Assembly: GCF_000182565.1 (NCBI RefSeq)
Contig: NW_015971542.1
Coordinates: 1-64,000 of the forward strand
Direction of reading: 5' to 3'
From: Spizellomyces punctatus DAOM BR117
Lineage: Eukaryota > Chytridiomycota > Chytridiomycetes > Spizellomycetales > Spizellomycetaceae
Length of the DNA: 64,000 nucleotides
This document shows, piece after piece, positions 11,088 to 23,500 of this stretch (the first letter of the stretch is position 1; every line of letters begins with the position of its first letter). Both the position numbers and the translations under genes were made by a program. The notes below the pieces were generated by a model. That model saw only the letters and a list, made by a program, of their open reading frames with translations. It did no database searches and was not told where the DNA came from.

Positions 11088-12530
11088 ATGTCTCAATCCC
11101 TCTCAACAGCCCTCAACCCAACCACCTCCACGACACTCACAACACCTCTGGCCAAACATGCCGCTCAAAACGAAGCCCAACGTCAAAATGTCCAAATAGT
11201 CGATGCGCACACGACACCGGACCAGATTGCCCAAGCGGCTGAGAATGTACCTGTGCCCATTATTTTAGCAGAGGAGGAACAGCCTGTTGAAGGTGTCTTT
11301 CAGAATGTCGTGAATTTTAGAGATGTTGGTCGAGGGTTTAATGAGGATTCTGGAAAAAGGTCTTTATTCGTCTTGTCACAGTTGGGAAGGGAGTCGGAAC
11401 TAGAATCTCTTTTTTTTCCTTTTTAGTTACATGAAAACTGGCAACCTATTTCGATCCGGTCGGCTCGACGATGCCACAACCAAAGACTTGGAACTCCTCA
11501 CTGCCAAATATGGGATCAAAACTGTCGTTGATTTGCGATCAGAGTATGTTGCGTGACGATTGTAACGTGATGCAGCATTCTTATCCTTGTCTTTTAGAAC
11601 TGAAGGCAAAATGGGTGAAGATCTTGTCAATACTTTTCCAGCGTCTGCCATCAACGAGGTACGTGCTATGATCGTACAATTATGATCTGACAATGGTTTT
11701 TTACTGTTTTTTTTTGCCAGCAAACAAACATTGCCGAACTCATCAAAGTGGGGGACGGCGCGGTGGTAACTGCAAAAGCTGAGCCTATGCAGTTGCATTC
11801 CGATGGTGATACGGGTGGCGAGGATGTACAGCGGGTAACGTATTACATCAATTTTGCGGGAAGAAAGTTTAGGAGGCATTCCGTGTGGAAGCCTTTGCGG
11901 TTGAAAACCAAGCTGTGAGTATCGCCCTTGCGATCGCATTGTTTTGTATCATGCTCATGGCATTCTCATGACAAAATCAGCAAGGTCATTGCTCTCATGG
12001 CAATGAATCAAAAACCGCGCGTGATTGAACTCGTTGGGCAAAGCGTCATTGAACCTCGGGGCCTCCTCGGGCTAAACAAGGATTTCGTGGACTATTGTGG
12101 TGCTGAAATTGTCCAAGCCCTCCGGCTCCTTTCCAACCCAGCCCATTATCCTCTCCTCGTGCACTGCACACAAGGGAAAGACCGCACCGGCCTCGTCATT
12201 GCACTGGCCCTACGGTGTGCCAAGATCCCCGAAAGCTATATCATCAAAGACTATGCACGGACACAAGAAGGGCTAGCCCGGCAACGGGATGTCATGGTGG
12301 AAGAGATGCGGAAAACAGGGTTGGATCCATCTTTTTGTGATGCTCCCCCCAATGTCATTAAACAAACGTTGGAGTATATTAGACAAAAATATGGAAGTGA
12401 AGAGGCCTATTTGGAAAAGTGGGGTTTTGGATGGGCGGAACAAAAAAAGGTCATGGCGTGTTTGGTTCGGCAGGACGTGGATGATTTGGAAGGATTGGAT
12501 GGGGAGACTGTAAACAAGTGCGATGATTAA
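11088..12530 (+). CDS. Tyrosine phosphatase, Y_phosphatase3 (CX5R) family
   Basis: Five exons (11088-11359, 11427-11543, 11598-11658, 11721-11914, 11981-12530) give 397 codons in frame. The protein carries the family start FQNVVNFRDVG, then GNLFRSGRLDDATTKDLELL and TVVDLRSE, and late the signature HCTQGKDRTG, where Cys is the nucleophile and Arg binds phosphate. This is the PF13350-type phosphatase layout of fungi and bacteria, acting on phosphotyrosine or possibly phosphoinositides. The substrate cannot be told from sequence. About 70 residues before the domain are Thr/Ala/Gln-rich and look disordered. The donor of intron 1 (GTCTTT) is weak, but phase and acceptor fit well. The start at 11088 was chosen because upstream codons in frame lack family similarity. 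All catalytic residues are present, so it should be active. Confidence 0.85.
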
Positions 12531-13566
12531 CTCAAAGCGTAACAGTTTGACGTTTTCTTACCTCAGTTCGACGATATCCTTGCAAGGATCTGTAAATAAA
12601 ATCTCCTTGTCTGATCACGTCATCTGCTTACGAAAGCGGGGATGTCATGGGGCTCCCTGTTTCAAATGATTGGGTCAATCGCCAAGAATTAAAATAATCA
12701 CCGAGTTGTACCGATATCCAAGGGTAAGATCTGAAACAGTGCGTTGTTGCCCAGGGTGCCGCAAGCCGCTCGTGCAACGTCACACATGCGGTCAGATTAA
12801 CTAAGAATCCGTGATCCAAAGGGAACAAAACTACACATGCCGCGGAATGCCGTTTTTAAAACATTGAATCCACGGATACCAAAAGGTTCGTTGCTGACGT
12901 TTGAAACTCGCGACTTTCCTCCAAAGGAAGGCCTTTTGTAAAAGGGGAGGTTGAATGACCACTTGCTCCTGTGTTTTGGGAGAGGAGGCTTCTTTAGCGG
13001 CAAGATGTTGCTCAACCGTTAAGGGGGGTTTGCTCGCCACTAAAATTCCCTCCGCCGTCAGATGTGGCTGGCCACTGGCTGCCCGTCGCAAAACGACAAA
13101 GAAACCCGCCGACTCGCCGTGTGTGTGGAGGGAGATGGCCGACGACTTGTCCAAAGGAAAAAAAAAAAAAAAGATGAAACTGCACCCAAAAACGAACTGA
13201 CGGCCGTTTCCTTTTCACCACGCGCACACAAAGCTTGAACGATCGCTCGCCTTTTTTTTTTTTGGAACAGATTAGAAGGGCGCTTTCTTTGTTGGAGAGG
13301 TGGAGGGGGGGCAAACATCCTCCTCCCCCAAACTCTTCTGTTTTTGTTGGAACTTTGAACGCCCACCGTTTTAAAACGTTTTCCTTTTCGTTTTCAACGT
13401 ATCTTTTGCTATATATATTTCCGTCATCTTGTTTGGACGTCGCCCTCGTTTGTTTGGGCTTTGTTCATCATTTGTGTCTCCACGTCACCCAACATCCTTT
13501 GGCCCCTTGGAGAGATCATCCATATTTGTAACAATCCAGTCTTGATTTGACGGTGTTTGTGAAATC
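12531..13566. promoter_or_regulatory. Long upstream region of the homeodomain gene
   Basis: One kilobase without a gene. It contains an A-run near 13160-13175, a T-run near 13250-13262, a pyrimidine-rich stretch from about 13370, and TATATATA at 13410-13417, some 150 bp before the ATG of the homeodomain gene. A long, simple-sequence-rich 5' region is common for regulatory genes. No specific operator was identified. Confidence 0.5.
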
Positions 13567-15510
13567 ATGACGACTCGTCCATCTCAAGACGATTTTGGTG
13601 AGCGGCCGGCAAAGCGTAGGTTCTCCGTGGACATCCCAGATACCTTTTCGCACTTGATCGCGACTCCACAACAATCCACTCCCGCCCTCGACGCCTTTGA
13701 CGAGGATCCTTTCAAAGATTTCACTGACGACAGCTACGGTATGATAACCGAAGGCGAAACATCCGACGATGGCCAGAAAGAGCAAAGTCTCAAGCGACCA
13801 TCGATCGATGAAGGTATGCCAAAATCCGAGTCTTACAATGGTAACTTGGCCAATGGCACCGCACCACCAAAAAAGCGCTCACGAGCGACACCCGAACAAC
13901 TCGCCATCCTCGAAGAAACCTTCCTCACCAACACATCACCAAACGCCAAACTCCGAGAGATTCTTGCGACTAAAGTAAACATGACGGAGCGATCCATTCA
14001 AATCTGGTTCCAGAATCGTCGCGCAAAGGTGAAGCTCATGCAGAAGCGGGCTGCGCAACAAGCTGCCCAGGAGCAGGCAATGCGCACCCAGACATACCTA
14101 GCAGCCGCTTATGGTATGCGACCTCCATTTTATCCTACCTTTCCCATGCCGTACGGCGCTTACGGACAGATGCCACCAAAGATGCCACCAATCGGGCGTT
14201 CAAACAGTGTCGACTTTGCAATAGGAATGGGAATGGGCGTGGGAATGAACATGGGAATGGGAATGGGGATGGGAGTCCCAAATGGTGTACCGCCACCAGC
14301 AATGATGACTATGAATGGAGGCAAGGCGATGAGCTTGCAACATGGTAGGCATTCTTTTTCTTCTCATTGGCTTTTTCAAATGCTTCATGATACTTACCGC
14401 AATCTGAATATAGGCTCGCCAGCTCCACCGCCCTCCAATAACATGGAACGAGTTACGATGCCATTCACAGCTGAATCGCTTGCTATCGGTACTTGGCGCC
14501 GAGTTCCCATCACAACAAACGATCTCATTTGCACGTTCAACACCGTGGAACGTGTCATGAGATGGCAGATTGTTGAAGGAACATCAAAGTTCAAGATGGA
14601 ATTTCCCTTTGCATCCATTGCCGCAATCTCATTTGATCAACTCGACGCTTTCACTGGGCAAATGACCATTGACCTCAACCAATGTCCCATGTTCTTTATG
14701 GAAATGTCCATCAGTGGAGGCTCAGTCTGGACGCAGTGCCGCGACTTTACCGAAAACACACAGGCAACCTGTGTGCTGAGGCACGTCATCAAAGGACAAT
14801 TGCAAGCACTCCGCGGCGAGTTACTCCTCATTTGCCAGTCGGATGTGCATGTGCACCGTGCGACGCAAATGAATGCCCCAGCGGGCACCGGATCCACGGG
14901 CAATGTGGGCAACGTGGGCAACATGGGCACTGGAATCATTCCTCTCTCGGCAGCTGCGGCATCCTCAGCGGCCGCCAGTATGCCTCAGTTTGCCAGACGG
15001 CACTCGACGCCAAATCTGATTGCCAACAACCAGCGCAAACGCCAAAACTCTTTTCACGAATCCCTTCGTCGTCGGCCGACTGTTGTGACATCCATGAACA
15101 CACCCAGCGGTCTCACGCGAATGAACGGTTCACCCATCCTCGACTCGGCCTCCATTTCTGGTTCCCCTCGCATGAGCACCACCTCCGGAGACATGATCAC
15201 TCCCCCCGTGACTCCACCCCCATCGATAGCGACACTTTCCCGCCGTCACTCTCTCCTTTCCTCGCCTGCCCACTCTGAAGATTCCTTAAACATCAACACC
15301 AACCCACAACAAGCTGTATTTCAAACACCATCGCCACCTGAACTCTTGTCTGACATGTCGTACATTTCGATCAGCGGGGGAGACCCAACGTCATCCCAAC
15401 AGTCGTTTTCTTATAATGGACCGATTGTAGAGTCCTTCATGGATACCCTTACTGGCGAAATGAGTAGCGTCAATAATGGAGGTGCAGGTGGAAATATGGT
15501 CACGGTTTAA
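13567..15510 (+). CDS. Homeodomain transcription factor (Pho2/Phx1-like)
   Basis: Nuclear DNA-binding regulator. The homeodomain spans about residues 100-160: KKRSRATPEQLAILEETF leads in, helix 3 reads SIQIWFQNRRAKVK, with the WFQNRR core intact. A second conserved block follows (MPFTAESLAIGTWRRVPI through KMEFPFASIAAISFDQLD), a region seen C-terminal to the homeodomain in fungal Pho2/Phx1-like factors. The rest is Ser/Pro/Asn-rich and probably disordered. A Gly-Met run (14220-14280) and a GNVGNVGNMG run are low-complexity. An intron at 14345-14413 (GTAGGC...ATATAG) is very likely although its 69 bases contain no stop. Splicing gives about 624 residues, the retained form 647. Start: first ATG after a pyrimidine-rich leader. 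Target genes cannot be inferred. Confidence 0.88.
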   Translation: MTTRPSQDDFGERPAKRRFSVDIPDTFSHLIATPQQSTPALDAFDEDPFKDFTDDSYGMITEGETSDDGQKEQSLKRPSIDEGMPKSESYNGNLANGTAPPKKRSRATPEQLAILEETFLTNTSPNAKLREILATKVNMTERSIQIWFQNRRAKVKLMQKRAAQQAAQEQAMRTQTYLAAAYGMRPPFYPTFPMPYGAYGQMPPKMPPIGRSNSVDFAIGMGMGVGMNMGMGMGMGVPNGVPPPAMMTMNGGKAMSLQHGRHSFSSHWLFQMLHDTYRNLNIGSPAPPPSNNMERVTMPFTAESLAIGTWRRVPITTNDLICTFNTVERVMRWQIVEGTSKFKMEFPFASIAAISFDQLDAFTGQMTIDLNQCPMFFMEMSISGGSVWTQCRDFTENTQATCVLRHVIKGQLQALRGELLLICQSDVHVHRATQMNAPAGTGSTGNVGNVGNMGTGIIPLSAAAASSAAASMPQFARRHSTPNLIANNQRKRQNSFHESLRRRPTVVTSMNTPSGLTRMNGSPILDSASISGSPRMSTTSGDMITPPVTPPPSIATLSRRHSLLSSPAHSEDSLNINTNPQQAVFQTPSPPELLSDMSYISISGGDPTSSQQSFSYNGPIVESFMDTLTGEMSSVNNGGAGGNMVTV

Positions 15511-15842
15511 GGAAACACACCTTGCAAATGGCTTGTTTTTTGCATAGAGAGGAAATTTGTATATAGTAACATATTCTTTTACCCAGTCTGCCTGCTGTTC
15601 AAGTAGCTAGGCTTGGGTCGTTCCCTTTGTGCGTCATTCGGCTCATGATTGGGAATTGGTTTACATAGTGTATGTTTTTTTTGCTTTGTACTTTTTTTTA
15701 CCATTTTCTTACAATGCTAGCAACAAACTACAGTCTGAATAAAGAAAAAGCTAATAGAAACCATTATCGTGCTCCCTTTGTTATTTCGAATCTAATCTTG
15801 TGCTATATATGTCCTCTACCCTACGTATCTATGGTCCTGAAA

Positions 15843-18156
15843 CTAAAAAGTCCCACTGTCGCCCAATGAAAGGAAAACACCATGTGATTGACTCTTAACA
15901 AAGTACTTGATGTCAGCACCGACACACTCTTGAACCCGCTCACCACATAGTGGACTCAATGCAAGGTAATACGACAGAAAGTTTTTGGCCCGGTAAGCGT
16001 GCGCTGAAGCAGTTGGTGTTTCTTGGGTAAGAGATTGGATAATGGTATGAATAAGACCTATTATGCTAAAGATCATGCCCTTGTAGTGTGAGAAGATAGG
16101 ATCGGTTGAACGCACCTTGGTTCCGTGTCAGCCGTATTCTCCACTTTACCAACAGGACGTCCATCGCTTTCTGGGCCTCTGGATACAGGAGCGTTGCCTG
16201 ATGTACCTCCCACATGAAATCTACTGCAGACTGCTTCAAGTGGTAGAAGACAGTATTATCTGATGGGACCTGTCGTGCTACCTTGACGGCAGTCAGAATC
16301 TCTGTGTCGCGATATCAAGAGTGTCAACAGTCAAAACTAGTAGCTGCGGAACTCGCATGAGCTTACTTTTCAAAAGACGCTTAAAGTCATATGGTCTTTC
16401 GCAAGACAATACGTTAGTCTGCTGCAATTCCTATGCAAGTGTCCCACGAATGCATACCGATGTCTATGAAACATATTTTCCCGCTCGCATATGCTTTCGC
16501 CGTCGAATAGCATGCTGGTGAGTAATTGGATCAAGATATCAAGATATCTGTATTCGAGTAAAGCATGAGACGAATTCTCCAACCCGCAAATATGGACGAA
16601 AGACGCACCCCGCAGACTCAGAGGCCATCTTCCATGGAATCGGTGCAGGCCGTTCAGGCGGCGCTGGACGCATATACGGTGGTGAAATCTTTTGCAAAAG
16701 CTCCATTGCAAAAGGCCATTCTCGTTGAATTTTGGGAGCGGGTCGCGGAGACCATACCCGACGAGTTTCGCGATGATGTCGATGTAATGTCTCAACGCAT
16801 TCATCGATATCAGTCAGGATTTGCGGATAAATCTCTTCACTCTGTCAGAACATGCAATTAAGTTTGCAAAGACCGATTTCTTGAACTCGTATCAAAAAGG
16901 CGGTGTTGAAACAACCTTCCAAAAAGCCCGTTTCACTTCCCAATTGAACATCCCAAGGTCTAAAATGTCGCTCGCAAGCTCGCCCCGACTGGCGTATCGG
17001 TTCTCAGAATGGGCAACCTCCAAAAATGACCGTTCTAGTGACACATATTGGCTGATATCGCTGCGTAGAGTAGCTTCCTTTAGTGTTTTTGAAATCTAAC
17101 ACGGTATGGGAAGCGGCACGGGAATGTGCCAAGCATACCTCCGATCGCAAATCAAGAATCCACCTAGAGCGGCACGCTATCACCAGCCGACATACGTTAG
17201 CGCTGTACATTCGCATCTGGAAAAGCAAACGCACAATGTGACTTACAATAGCTGAATCGCACATAGATCTCGTCAACACGTGGGCGAGGGACCACATCGG
17301 TTGAAAAGTCGTAAGGCGGAGGACCTCTTTGATGAACTGCAAGTGTAAGATAGAGAGTGGTAAACGGAGTCGTATTGGTATCTCACCAATTTGATTTCCG
17401 CATCCTACAATTTTCCATTGTTGCTTGGTCTCGACTGCACATCGGTGATGTATTGCCACTAGAGGGAACAGCTGTCCAAAAGTCGTTAACAAAGTTTTCC
17501 TATGCTCATACTCATCGGCGTACCCCTGAAATGATGGGATGAGCTGCCAAGCCCTACACATCGTTAGAGAGCATGCCAGGAAAGGTAGAGAATGATCACT
17601 CATGTCAGTCTTGATCTCCAAAAGTTCCATACCATACCTCCTCAATCGAAACAACATCTACAAGAGAGATGACAGAATCCCATGGCAGTAAACCCAACTC
17701 CACCGGTGCATGGGACACAGGTTTTGAAAGATAAACCTTGGACGAGGTCACCACCACCCTACGAGAATCTGTCATTCGCTTAGATTGTTTGGAACGTAGA
17801 TACGCGCCATTTATGTTGTGTTTTGACGTACCACTGTCGCCTCGATGCCCGAGCAAACTACAGTCTCCCACATATCGGATTTTTTCGCCGTCAACTTGCG
17901 CACCACGACTTTTGCGACCAAGGACTTGATCGGGATCACTGACGTCGACAATCATAGGTGTTGGTGCTTTTGGGTTGTGCAAGGGCAGGATACACTGGCG
18001 TACGCTGCTGGCACGCGATGGTAAGTCTGCATTTGTTTATGTTCGCGATCTGTTATCCCTGATATTGTTCATTGGCACGTGTCTGGGCTGATCTGAGAGC
18101 TTACGTTCCCTGCAATCTCCTAGCAGACCTGGCCCTGTCCCAGTGCAATCTGTCAT
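15843..18156 (-). CDS. Ten-exon gene of unknown family
   Basis: Minus-strand gene rebuilt from splice signals; exons at 18105-18156, 17638-18026, 17409-17525, 17247-17336, 17139-17216, 16916-17095, about 16584-16841, 16367-16430, 16116-16301 and 15843-16057. Phases agree throughout, giving about 540 residues. The end of exon 7 is uncertain (donor at 16583 or 16571; both keep frame). Residues 1-140 are polar (VGDCSLLGHRGDSGTSKHN). The rest looks alpha-helical (SDISQYVSLERSFLEVAHSE, GELASDILDLGMFNWEVKRA, QSAVDFMWEVHQATLLYPEA) with one Pro-rich loop (YMRPAPPERPAPIPWK). I cannot name the family. Several donors are non-standard (GTTGTT at exon 6). It converges with the homeodomain gene (332 bp between stops) and diverges from the esterase gene. 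Confidence 0.6.
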
Positions 18157-18644
18157 ATGGATGCAAACATGAGATTGCTTTCGGTAAGACAGGTGGATCT
18201 GCTGATGGCCAGTGCAACGAATGTTAAGCGGACTTTCTGAAAATCCGCCGGAAACACTTTTTTGGTTGGCTATTGGTAAACATCTTGCTGTGCATATTCT
18301 TTGCTCTTTTCAAGCTCCTTTCAATTTACTGTTGAGTCTCAATTGCTGCAGAAAACGTCATTTGCAGTGCCAATCCAGCATGGCTTGCGATATGCCAAAA
18401 CATTCCCTCTTTATCGCTTATTTCATGCGGGGCTTTGTGGGCTTAGCAGCGCGTCTCTCCGCGTGGAGTAATTACCTGCGCCTCAGGCGGCGGATGAATT
18501 TCCAAGTTTCGAAATCCTTTTTAAATAAACTGGAAAAGCAGTTTGCACATTGCTCGCAGTTTTCCATCTCGACATGCTTTCTTGAAGCATTCTGTTCTCC
18601 TCACCGTTTTTCTATTCCCGGCTTAGATCTTGCTCTTACCCATC

Positions 18645-20257
18645 ATGCCAAGCTCGCGATTCATCGTACCCGAAGGAAATCAAACAATGCCGCCTCCTCC
18701 TGGCCCGTCAACCACATCACAAAAGCTATCCCATGCTCTTCCTTTGCCTTTTCATCTGATGGCGGCGGGTATGTCGACAGTCGGCAGCGTCGTGACTGCT
18801 GTAGCAGCACATGTGCTCGACGGACCAGTGAAAGAGTCGTGGAATTTAGCGACTTCGGTTGTGGTTGCTGGGATGAGGGTGAGTGCACCAAATTATTTTG
18901 GCATGACTTTCTGGGGTTTGTTCCATTGGACTCTAAATTTGAGATTCCTGTCTGTAAAGTCTGTTATGGTATCCCATCCACCTCAAGGGCGACATTCCAT
19001 GTCTATCATTCGTGGTGTGACATCTCGCCTGACAATTCCTTTCGCAGTCGTTGGCGCCCGTGGAGAGTACGTGGACGTATCGGTCAAAAATCCGCACCAT
19101 CTCACCGAAGCTGTGCGCAAAGTCGCAGGTATGGCGCCAGTGAAGTATGATCGGGACGTGCCAAGTGTGCGGAACATCCCAGCCGAGTGGGTAGTTCACA
19201 AGTCCATCGACGCATCCCAGATCGGCAACTCGCCCATTGTTCTCTATCTCCATGGAGGAGCGCACATCTTTCTCTCTCCCCGTACGCATAGGATCATCAC
19301 CTCTGAAATCTCCCGTGTATGCCGTGCCCGTGTCCTGGCTCTAGATTATCGGCTCATACCAGAACATCCTTTCCCTTCAGCCGTAGAGGATGCCCTCGCA
19401 GCGTACTGTGCTCTCATTAACCAGCAAAGCCACGGCTTCTCCTCCACTCTCTCCGTCCCGACAACCACCACGCCAAACCGGATAATTATCATGGGCGACT
19501 CATCTGGCGGATGTCTTACACTCCAGTTGATGCAGACGCTCAAAACTCTTGACATCCCACTACCGGCCGGTGCCGTCCTCTTGTCACCTCTTGTCGACCA
19601 TTCCGTAACCTCGCCCAGCTGGGCACAAAATTTTCATTCAGACTTTATGGCATTGGACCCGGCTGGCTTGAGTTGGGCGCTGGATTGCTATGCTGGAGAG
19701 GTGGGCCGCACACATCCGCTAGTATCACCATTATTTGGTGATTTGACTGGCTTGCCACCACTCTTGATTGTGAGTAGTCGCTGCACTGGAAGTGTGTATA
19801 TTATAAAGGTCTAATGGCGTCAAAATGTTAATAGCAAGCGGGCGAAGCAGAGGTACTGGCTGATGACGCCAAAAAACTGCACTCCAAAGCTCTCAGCTGC
19901 GGTTTGTGGTGCGAACTGCAAATCTATAAAGACATGTTTCATGTATTTCACAGTACGTATGCATGATTAGCTGCAGCGTCTCTGTGTCTGTGTCTAACCC
20001 AGCCGACGGTATCAGCATTCCCTACCCAGCCCGAGACGACCGCAACTGCGTTCAACGAAATTGGGACTTTTGTATCTCGGACACTTTCTCCACAGAACTG
20101 CCACATTGTATTCCCCCGCTCTCTTCGAATAACTTGCATGTCAGGCAAGGTGACTGAGGAACGACTACCCACCGGAGAGATCTGCATAGCAAGCCATCGC
20201 AAATTGGGCGGCTCCCCAGACTTGGAACGCAGAGACTCTGGAATTATAACTATGTGA
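18645..20257 (+). CDS. Alpha/beta hydrolase, hormone-sensitive-lipase type
   Basis: Four exons (18645-18878, 18960-19769, 19835-19952, 20016-20257) encode 467 residues. HSL-family marks are the oxyanion-hole motif YLHGGAH, the nucleophile elbow GDSSGG, and ALDYRLIPEHPFPSAVEDAL between them. The likely acid and histidine lie near LADDAKKLHSKA and DMFHVFH. The enzyme should hydrolyse short or medium acyl esters (lipid or xenobiotic); the substrate is unknown. The N-terminal 90 residues have a hydrophobic segment (STVGSVVTAVAAHVL), which may anchor it to a membrane. Intron 1 is 81 nt with no stop, so retention would keep frame. The C-terminal 50 residues after the helix AFNEIGTFVSRTL extend beyond the usual family end. 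The start at 18645 is the first ATG of the frame; the gene is divergent from the 15843-18156 gene. Confidence 0.82.
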
Positions 20258-20572
20258 TTTACCGAATTACAGATAGGAATTATGTAGATATATAGGTTAC
20301 CAATAGTATTAATATTGGTATCAACGAGAGTTTTCGTAACTTTGGGCAAAGGAGATGATACTTCACCAACGATACCACATGCTAAAACTGTATCACGCTA
20401 ATTGCGAAAAGACTCTTGCATGCATGGATTGCTGCATATATCCTATGCGACGCTCGTAGCCAGCTACCTATTTCTTCCCTCCCAAACTCTTGGTCGACGA
20501 TTACCTCGATTGTACGGGGAAAAATATGGAGCCCCCCGTCCCTGCAGCTCTATTAGTACACACACAGATATG

Positions 20573-23500
20573 TCATTTCGTATCCCTCTCACTCACCCTT
20601 CTTGACCTCTGATCTTCAGGCCTACGTCCATCAGCCCGGTCACGCAAAGATTCCCCACCTCTAGCATGATGAGGCCGTGGGCTGCTGATATCCCAAGTGT
20701 GCTCTGACAGTCGCCTGTCAAGATGTTGATCGTTGCGGGTGCGCTCGTTTCGATTTAAGGGATATGACCCACTATGCTCGTCACGGGTGTGTTTTGGAAG
20801 CGGTGGTGAAGGATGAGGAAGGATTGCCGAGTCTTCATCTCGTCGCGGTTCTTCCACATAGTCGTCACACCGAGAAAGATCATGTGGGATTGCATCCCTT
20901 GTACGTGGCGAAGTATGGGGAAACGCTGGCAGGCTCGGAGACCCTCGTGGCTCTTCCTCAGTCACATCTCGTCCGGAGGGCTCCTCGTCGGTTATACGAA
21001 CCGTAGGCGTTTCATTCCGTTCACTTTGCGAAGCCTTCACCTTGAGAACCACAACGAGCGTCAACCAATGCATGAGTAAGCATATGACGGCACCGACCTA
21101 CCTCCTCCCGCTGCCTCTCCGGTATAAGCGTCCCGTTTTCAAGAGTCTTATCTTTAATTTCCACTAAGCACTCCAACGGGTTCCTCGATCCTCCGCGGAC
21201 AAAAACTTGGTCCAGCCAGTTCCTCATGTCCCTTCCATCGATCTCCACCAATGTATGGCCACGACTATCACTCTTATTTGCTCGAGAAACACGCAGTGGA
21301 GGAACCAACGACTGCTCACACCAGGCGGCAACGTCCTTAGCAACATCCCTTTGCGTAACGCGCTGTGGACCCTTGCTCGTATACGCTGCGCATTTGATTT
21401 TGAAGGATTTCGACCACAATTCCCTCCCTTGCATGGAACTGGCAAACGTCCCCTCCACCATGGCGGCCAAGTACTCGAGATGACGAAGAATGCTAAGTTT
21501 TGACTCGAGCAGGCTCCAGCAGTCCTCCGCGTGGATATACCCATTCTTCAGTTCCCTCTCACTGACGTGATGCGCGCTACCACGCTCTGCTCCCCAACAG
21601 AATATGCGGACCGCCAAGGCTGCAGCTGCGGGATCTTCCACATCTTCCAATTCTTGAATCATCTTATGGACAAACTCGCGACCAACTGTCATATTCTCAG
21701 CACGCAATTGTAAAATCATCTGCTCAGACACTTGGAAATCGTTTGCAGTGAAGGCATTATGCAGAAAGGCTTTGAGTACTGGTTCTGATAGACACGATAG
21801 TGCGCTTCCTTCCAACCGAACTTTCTCATAATACCGTACCGCCTCGTCATGTCTATTGACCATGGTCAGGATCTGAAAGATGTCTCCTGACACTTCGCTC
21901 GGCCATTCCATTCCCATGCTCTCCCATTGGCTGACGAATTCTTCTGCAGTTTTCCATTGTTTTCTTGCGCAAAGGGACTTTAGGACAGCAGCCACGATCC
22001 GGATGCTTACCGGGTACCCGCTCAGCAGTGCATCCATAACAATGTCGAACCCCTCTTCTAACAGCGTAGTATCCCTCGCCAAAGCCGAGAGAAGCTTGTC
22101 AGTATGCGTCCAGCGAGGTACGCTGTTGCTTTTCATGTAGCGGTAGAACCAGAACGCTTCCGAGGTGTGCGCCAAATCGAGGCAGACTTCCATTATCTCC
22201 TCAATGACTCCACTGTGTCCATCAGGAGTAATCAGAGCCTTCGAGGGTTGGATAAGCTTTTTCACGGGGACCACAAATCGTTCCAGTAGACGGTTTTCGG
22301 CACATGACCGCAGGAGCGACCTGAGCATCTTGTCAGAACGGATTGTTACATTAAGAGCGGCCAAATCCTCCAGAGCAGTAAGGGCTTCTGCAGTCTTGCC
22401 GCGAGTATCAAATGCTTCAATGATGGCTTCCAATGTACCAGCATCTCTGATCCTTAGCCCCACATGCTCTTTGGCAGCATCATAGACCTGAAACACAAAA
22501 GCATTTCTGAGCTGGAGCGCAAACACCGCGCATATCATTATATATGACGCACCTTGACAGCCAATTCGGTGAGCCGGTTACGCTTGCAGCACTCCAAGCA
22601 CAAAGAGAACAACATCTGCCCTTCAACCGGTATGTGGCGGGCGAACATGTACTCGAAAATGTAAAATGCGTATTCGTGCTCATTGACTTCCACATAGTAG
22701 CTGATGATCTCGTTCAAAGTTCGTCGATCGAATTCTACATCCTGTCCTGCCAGCATCTTAAACGTGTCAAAGCTTTCGGTGGTTAATCGCGAAGCCATCA
22801 TCTCCCGCAGGATTTGGTCCCCAAGACCGGCGTCAATTCTTCCACTACTTGCTAGTAGCTCTTCACCGAGTACACGCGTCACGTCCGGGTTACTTGAGGC
22901 AGGCAGAACTCTCCACAGTAGAGAGTAGTGCCCGGATTGCAATTCCAAGCCCCTGCTTCTGGCTTGAGTAATTACCGCCCTAAGTTTTGTCGCGTCGCCA
23001 AACAGAGCGTATCCTTCCGCCACGAGCAGGTAATCATCCACGACGACTTTGGTGTGGTAAATCTCCTCCAAAATTTTGAAGCCTTGCCGCAAGGCTTCAA
23101 TATCACGTCTGCTGACCGCGACTCTTAAGATAGCCCGCATAACCTCCATGCTTGGAATGAAATTGCTGTCTACCATATCCTCTACCGTAATTAAGACCTC
23201 GCTCAGTGGACGCATCCCTATGAGCAAACGATTTATCTGCTTTTCGAGCCCCGCGCTTCTGTCATCGGTCGCTAACGTCAAATAGGACGGTGTAGACACA
23301 TCGTTTCTCGGCCGCTTTACCGACAGTTCTTCATCAGCAGCTTGATGGCTAAGTTCCCGCTTACGCCCAGTTGCGATGCCTAGAGAATTGCAGTCGGACG
23401 CGCCGATACTATTGCCTGGTCTACCGGGTAAAGGCGTTCGTCTGGTCTCATTTTTGTGATGGTGCCAACTACTGCGGTCGTCAGCTTTGGGAGATCCGCT

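Noticed and set aside
16565-16861. Plus-strand frame of 98 residues that looks helical
   Set aside because: It is antisense to exon 7 of the minus-strand gene, whose splice phases all agree.
18212-19150. Long plus-strand frame of 312 residues
   Set aside because: It overlaps the esterase exon in another frame and carries no motif; HGGA and GDSSGG lie in the esterase frame.
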